64,000 nt of DNA, taken from NCBI GenBank assembly GCA_009617715.1, contig VTFK01000366.1, positions 124,001 through 188,000 of the forward strand, written 5' to 3'. This stretch comes from Plectrocnemia conspersa. Its lineage: Eukaryota > Arthropoda > Insecta > Trichoptera > Polycentropodidae. Shown piece by piece: positions 58,301 to 64,000 of this stretch. Made by a program: the position numbers and the translations under genes. How positions within the stretch are numbered: position 1 is the stretch's first letter; every line of letters begins with the position of its first letter. Below the pieces are notes generated by a model that worked only from the letters and a program-made list of their open reading frames with translations, was not told where the DNA came from and did not search any database.

Positions 58301-60240
58301 CTATCTTAAATAGTTTATTATAATGAATTGTGAGCAAAAACCATCCAATGGTCCAGTTTCGACATCAAAAATAATAATTAACCCTTCAATTGCCGAAATC
58401 TGATTAAATGGCTTTTGCAACATTAGCAAAAATTGTCAAATCCGATTCGATAATTTAGAAAAATATCAGATATATTTTTAATGGAAGCATAATATTTGCT
58501 TTGAATTTAAATAACTTTTTTTTCTAAGCCTATATGTTTATTACTACCTTTCTTTTTAAACATTTCTAAATTTAATTTGATAAATATATAATATTTACAA
58601 ATTTTGTTGATTTTTCTATGGAAAACTAATTACCAATACCTTTTTTTAATATTTAAAAAGATTTTACTACAGCAAGTTTTTGCTTAAAAAATCTTAAAAA
58701 TGCTTTGAAAAGCCTTAAAAATAATATGTAATAAATTCTTTATTACTTATAAAAATATAATGAATGCTAAAATTAGTTATTACTACTAAAGAAGCATAGC
58801 GAATTCACATTTCGCCGTAAAGCGTTATTTAACCCATTGCTTGCCATAGTCAGATATTTGAACTTTTGCTATTTATTGCTAGATATTTCATTATTATTAA
58901 AAATATAATCAAACACATTTCTAATGGACTGTTAAGCGTTTGCTTTAGATAATAAAAGACACGTATATTTTTTTATTATGTAACAAATAATAACCAAAAA
59001 AAGCTTGGCATTTAAAGGGTTAAATAATAGAACAGAAGTTTATTTTAAAATTAATAAACCTTAAAAAATATATTAGCAACCAACAAATTACATTAATATT
59101 TAGTACGAATTTTAATATTGAATTGTTTGTTTGAGAATCCTTAAAAAATATATATATTTCCGAATCTCATGTAATTTAAAACTATATTGCTAAATTTCGT
59201 TGATTTTTGAATGACTTACTGGCATTAAAACACTTAAAATGCTTCAAAATAAATATATTAAATTCTTTATCTCTTATAAATATATTTTAAAAGCTTAAAT
59301 AGTTTATTACTATGAAAAGGGCTAACGAACTTAAATTTCGCCAAAAAGCGTCATTTAACCTATTACTTGCCAAAGTCGTATTTTTCGACCTTTGCTACTT
59401 GGCCATAAGCATCGATATATATTACGTCATTATTAAATATATATTAATAAATACATTTTTAATAATTCGTAAAAGATTTGCTATAAGCGTGAAAAAAATT
59501 GAGCATATATTTTTTTCGGTTAAAATATTGATATTTATAACCATCACAATAGACGAGTGGTAAAGTCGCTGACTGCTGACCTAAAAGACTTGGGTTCAAA
59601 ACCCATATGGATTCAAAACCCATATTGGGTTCAAAACCCATTATTGCAATCGATCATCATCAATTTTTGCTTAACTAGATTTTTCTAATCTCACGGATAA
59701 ATATCGTGATTAATAATTAAAAGTTAATTGGGTCGTAAATATTAGGTATTGGAATGTATCTAAAAATAAGCTAATTGAGCTCATAGATATAATTTTATAT
59801 ACGGCAGCTAAAGAGTTAAACAAATGCAGATTTTTAAAAAAACTTTAATTTATGGAAGCAAAATTTCCAAAACCGTTTGTCACCATTAAACTGTTTTTCA
59901 ATTTTTATCGTTTCTGGGAAATAGCAATTAGTGATTATTATAATATTTTAATTTTGATTATATATCATAAATTATAAATATTGCAATTATTAATTAAAAT
60001 TGATTTAACTCGTAATAAATTAGGCATTGAAAATGCTTTAATCTCATAAAGAATATCTTACATGTATTAAAAAAATATATATTATTCCCAAAAAGTTCGG
60101 CAGTTAAAGGGTTTAGAAAATGGTATTTAAACCAACTTTTAAAATAAATCGTCACAAGATAAGTTTATGATATCTTCACAAATACATTAATTATTGTGTG
60201 CAAAATTTTCATAACGTTTGTCACCATTGAACAATATATT
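58300..60240 (+). repeat. Decayed long-unit repeats, array E
   Basis: A unit around 58780-58990 recurs at 59303-59500: both contain AATTTCGCC or CATTTCGCC, AAAGCGT, ATTTAACC, ACTTGCCA or GCTTGCCA, and TTTGCTA words in the same order, about 520 bases apart. A second pair, ACCGTTTGTCACCATTAAA (59868) and AACGTTTGTCACCATTGAA (60213), is about 345 bases apart. GGCAGTTAAAGGGTT-like words recur near 59803 and 60103. The SINE at 59545 has inserted into this region. Confidence 0.55.
59545..59730 (+). mobile_element. tRNA-derived SINE, family B, triplicated B box
   Basis: The head contains an A-box-like GAGTGGTAAAGTCG and a B box in GGGTTCAAAACCC. The B-box segment is repeated three times in tandem, starting at 59592, 59609 and 59627. 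The tail contains TTTTTCTAATCTCACGGATA (about 59680-59699), matching the tail at 5812-5830. It is a member of the family also seen at 5655-5865. Confidence 0.7.
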
Positions 60241-61735
60241 TGTAATCATAAAAACGCGCGGCTATAAAACTCTATGGCATTTCTATACTCAAGACAATGT
60301 ATTTGTTCTTAAAGAAACATAACCAGATTATATTAGTGAATGATATATTTACCGTATACTATAATTGGTGACCGTTGATGATTTATTAAATATGCTCGCA
60401 GGTAACATATAAAAGGGTTCGCAAGCACTAATTTGAGCTACACTGAAACATATCCTTTTCAATTACTTTGTCGCATGATACTGATCTTTAATGCATGATT
60501 TGAAAATATATTTAAATTATGCAAAATAATACAAACTAGATATCTAACGTCTTACAAATGACAAAATCACACCACTTGACCTTATGAAAGTGAATAGAAA
60601 ATACTACTAAATTATTTTGTGATCATTTTTAAGTTCAACTATAATTTAAGCCTACATTACGAAAATAAAAATGATATTTTAAACGACAAGAATTTTTTTA
60701 TGAAATTAAAATATTTAATGCATTACTTTTTAACAGAAATACATAAATAAATATTATTAAACCTATATAGTTTACATGTATATAAATACTAAGTGATACA
60801 TGAAACGTATATTATATAAATAAATAAAAGTTACACAAAATATATTTTGCACTAAAATATGATTTAGGATTTTCACATAAAAAAATCAGAATTCTATGAA
60901 TTCACGGAATGTATCAAAGTGTGAGTCAAGATTTCCGGTATTTTATGGAATTCGAGATGCTATGAAAACAATACTCATGTAAGTTCAGCACTGTATTATA
61001 AGTTGATACATACTTATATATAAATATAAAGAGTCATTGCCTTCAATAAATGAAAAATTGCTGAAAATACCTTGTGATATAAATATATGCTTAAATTTAG
61101 CTTCCGTGGTTAGCGGAACTAACATTTCGAAATCGTCAATATTTTTCTTCTTCAACGCATAAATTCCACTTTTACATAAATATAATATTTTATAGCCCGC
61201 GGATTTTTTTAATCCGAATTCCTTAAATATTGCAGGAAATCTCTTGAAATACTCACAGTGATTTATTGGTGATATTAAAGCGCGATGTCGAGCATAAAGT
61301 GAGAATGTCAAGATCACAGGTCTAATCAGATTTATGTCAGATATTTTTCAAATTGTAACACATCACGCCTGGAAGATGCGAATTAAAAATAGTGACACGT
61401 CTGGTTTCCTGTCTCCTTGGACAAATATAGATAAGATCAACTTAAAAGTGATGGATCTACTATTTGATTCGATGTAATCGTATCGACTTTCAATGTTGCC
61501 TTTAAAAATTAACGGATGAGAAACAGAAGTATAAGCTATCAATATGTATCATCTATAAAAATATAATTGTATTAATATATAAATGATTCAATTAGAAAAA
61601 AATATAATCTAATTTTAGATATTTATGAACAGCTCGAAAATATTGTTGTATTGTATAAAATACACCTAAATGTATTACGTTACATTAGGCATACTATTTA
61701 TATATGATTAAGCATGACTCAATACTGTATATTTA
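60241..61735. other. Unassigned DNA
   Basis: A 110-codon minus frame at 60985-61317 lies in somewhat less AT-rich sequence (61050-61330). It has no recognisable domain, no splice borders and no homology I can name, so it is not called a gene. The rest is background. Confidence 0.4.
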
Positions 61736-61739
61736 TTAA

Positions 61740-61788
61740 GTTATATATATATATATACAATTAAAATATATATATATATATATACAAG
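61740..61788. repeat. Two (TA)n runs around a short spacer
   Basis: Two TA tracts separated by CAATTAAAA. Together they form an imperfect palindrome. Confidence 0.85.
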
Positions 61789-62499
61789 AAAATTAAATGT
61801 AACATTTATTACCAAAAATAGTTTGTATATATTTCCAGCTATTTTTAATAATGCACTGGCGACTTATTTTGTACGTTATACCCGGATTCGTGTATTTATA
61901 TGTAATCAAAAACTTAGCAACTGTAATATAAATTTTCATCCACCTAACTATTGTTATCATATATATTAAGTCAGTGCAACTAAATAATCTAAGAAGAAAA
62001 GACATCAAAAAATACAATTAATGATCCATAATTGCTATAAAATAAAAATATAAATAGAAAATTAAATCTTCAACTTAAAAATAAAGACTTATATTACATT
62101 GTGGTAATTACTGTCTAGCAATTATTATATTATATATTATACTACCTGTAATAAAAAACGACATTCCAAAGCAATTATTTAAAATGTAAAATATAAAAAT
62201 CTTCTGGATAACATGTGCTGTACTTAGTTATATATTATATTAGGTAGTCTCTCTAAGATTTTTCATCTGTCGTTTATCAAGGGTGAAAAAACCTAAAAAA
62301 ATTTTTTTTAAGAATCGAGATAATTCGCCTTTAAATCAATGTAGAAATTTTATTGTAACACTTGTTACCTTAATAAATATTTTTATTGTTTTTTAATTAT
62401 CCTAATGTATTATCTCTTCTATTATTAATTAAATATATAGTATAGGAATGCTAGATAGCATTTAATTGAACATCTAATGTTCTATGAAGTGTTAAATGA

Positions 62500-62700
62500 T
62501 ACGTACCACAATCACCTATGAGATTGTAGATGATGCTCAAACGAACGTCGGGGCTTGACTAAGGGTTCCATCTTCAGCTCATGAAAACACACACCCACTC
62601 CAGTGGTTGTGTGTATTTTCCAGCTCGACCGAAACCAACATAAACATCGCGATGTCTTAATAGCTTAGTTCGCGGGATCGTTTTATATGCGTTTATACTG
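62500..62700. promoter_or_regulatory. Balanced island with a hairpin
   Basis: A compact GC-richer island. Inside it 62587-62599 (ACACACACCCACT) pairs with 62602-62614 with one mismatch around a CC loop, and GAAAA/TTTTC words extend the pairing outside. No frame supports coding. Confidence 0.4.
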
Positions 62701-63715
62701 GCTTATAAATTTTTCAACTCTACCGCATTTATTTATTTTCTCGCACATATCAACTGAGACGCTTAAATAAATATTATTTTTATCTAAATAATAAAATTAT
62801 GATTTTTCTTTGCAAAACAAACACTTAAATGTGCTAACAGCTATAATATACACATGTAAAGTGTTGCGTTCTCAAAACCTTATGTTATTCATTGAATGCG
62901 GACAGATTTGCATTTTTCATTTTCTCATAAGTGTTGTAAGATCAGCGAAATTCAAACACGTCTGTGTTCGAATTTGGTTTTATGTGTGTTTTATGCAGGT
63001 GGTGCAAAGTATTGAATGTCTGAAAGATTCATAAAGTTTTCTCAGTTGCCGACTTTAGGAAAGTATATGTTTGCTTGAAACTTTAAAAAGTTCACTTGAA
63101 ATATTCTTTTTTGAATGTAAGTTTATGTGGATTCTATCAAAATCTCTGAAAGAAATTTAAAACTTGAACATAAAGGCTTTGAATATCATAAAAAAAGCAT
63201 AAAAGTGTATTCCAAATAATTTTATAAAATATTCAAAGATAGTTTTATAAAAAAAAAATTAAATTCGTTATACTGGTAAATACATTATTTCGGTATTCGT
63301 TACAAAGAGATTTAACTGTATATACGAATACAAAAACGTAGATAAATCAAATCAATAAAACGTAAAAAAATCGCTATTATCGATAATTTACTAGAAATTC
63401 AATATAAAATAATATTAAATAAATAACAACAGTTATTAAAAAATACGTAAAATTAACAAACTCCCAAATTTATATAAATTAACTCGCTACTCAAAGGGCT
63501 AAATACGCCTTTGAAGAAAAATAAAAGAAACTTTTGCTCTTTATACTTTCGACTTTGGGCTTATATGAAGATTTAGGGGCGGAAACAGATATTTATTGTC
63601 TGTACTACTTTTACGTAACAGATACAATTTAGACATTTTTAATCCGTCTTGACATGTTCTACCGGCTTTCAGCACGAATATCAGGTAGCATACCTTTATA
63701 TTTATAAATACACCA
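62701..63715. other. AT-rich DNA
   Basis: Small frames at 62810-63034 and 63541-63774 show no domain or splice borders. Nothing else was recognised. Confidence 0.45.
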
Positions 63716-63779
63716 ATTTTTTGTATATTAACCAAATGCTCAATACCTCTGATCTTAATGAGGTTAGAACCCATAGTAA

Positions 63780-63840
63780 AATCGATTTTATATTTAAAAA
63801 TGCATTGGGCTCACGCTTGTTTTGTTACAACAGAGTGTGA
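63780..63840 (+). mobile_element. SINE family A, 3' tail fragment
   Basis: GCATTGGGCTCACGCTTGT at 63802-63820 closely matches the family A tail (GCATTGGGCTTACGCCTGT at 8815-8833). The upstream part is too diverged to assign. Confidence 0.4.
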
Positions 63841-64000
63841 AAAATAAGTCTCAAATTCTGATACCAATTAAATTCATGGCGCTTTTAACGCGTTTTTGCG
63901 ACAAGTGTGCTTGGAGTATGATCCCGATATTTTAAAGGCATTAAAAATAATTGTGTTTTATTTATCATAATTTGGTAATGATGTAAATATTGCTCATATT

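Noticed and set aside
59459..59641. 60-codon minus frame with MGFEP/MGFES repeats
   Set aside because: The repeats are the antisense reading of the triplicated SINE B box.
60985..61317. 110-codon minus-strand open frame
   Set aside because: No recognisable domain, no splice borders, AT-rich codons and no repeat partner. Could be chance in a slightly less AT-rich patch.
1..64000. CRISPR arrays, bacterial operons, rRNA genes or known microRNAs
   Set aside because: No regular spacer-repeat structure, ribosome binding sites, rRNA-like blocks or mature microRNA sequences that I recognise were seen on either strand.

Overview
The window is a very AT-rich stretch of an arthropod, almost certainly insect, genome. 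The grounds are a five-intron troponin C gene of insect type, decayed mariner and Jockey-like elements, tRNA-derived SINEs, and short phase-matched exons separated by long AT-rich introns. The insect order cannot be told from the sequence.

Only one gene can be named with confidence: a complete minus-strand troponin C at 46175-48291 (six exons, five introns, 147 residues). Its first, second and third EF-hand loops all lack the glutamate needed at position 12. Only loop IV is canonical. This is the pattern of the single-site troponin C used in stretch-activated insect flight muscle. Intron 1 holds a second, phase-matched candidate first exon (47928-47970).

A second gene is suggested on the plus strand by exon-like blocks that all join in phase 0: a start exon at 27777-27866, a middle or alternative last exon at 43294-43335 (or to 43407), and a weaker block at 45919-45995. 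If it runs on past the window, troponin C lies inside it on the opposite strand. I do not recognise the protein. A separate 57-codon block at 9110-9283 looks coding and may be a terminal exon. Another phase-0 candidate is at 30051-30221.

The most striking structure is at 34005-38035: an inverted duplication with arms of about 1.6-1.8 kb and high identity, plus a third, partial direct copy. Each arm carries a CpG-rich patch that reads as a first coding exon starting MQGRC. The left copy keeps a splice donor and the right copy has lost it.

The rest is repeats and unassigned DNA. There are five decayed tandem arrays (about 2.9-4.6, 28.4-29.6, 43.6-45.8, 54.1-56.2 and 58.3-60.2 kb), two SINE families, a TA-flanked MITE at 5077-5384, a DD34D mariner transposase fragment at 19824-20030, a Jockey-like reverse transcriptase fragment at 24281-24525, several near-perfect hairpins, and compact GC-richer islands that may be regulatory. 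Between these the sequence is 75-80% AT with nothing I can assign.
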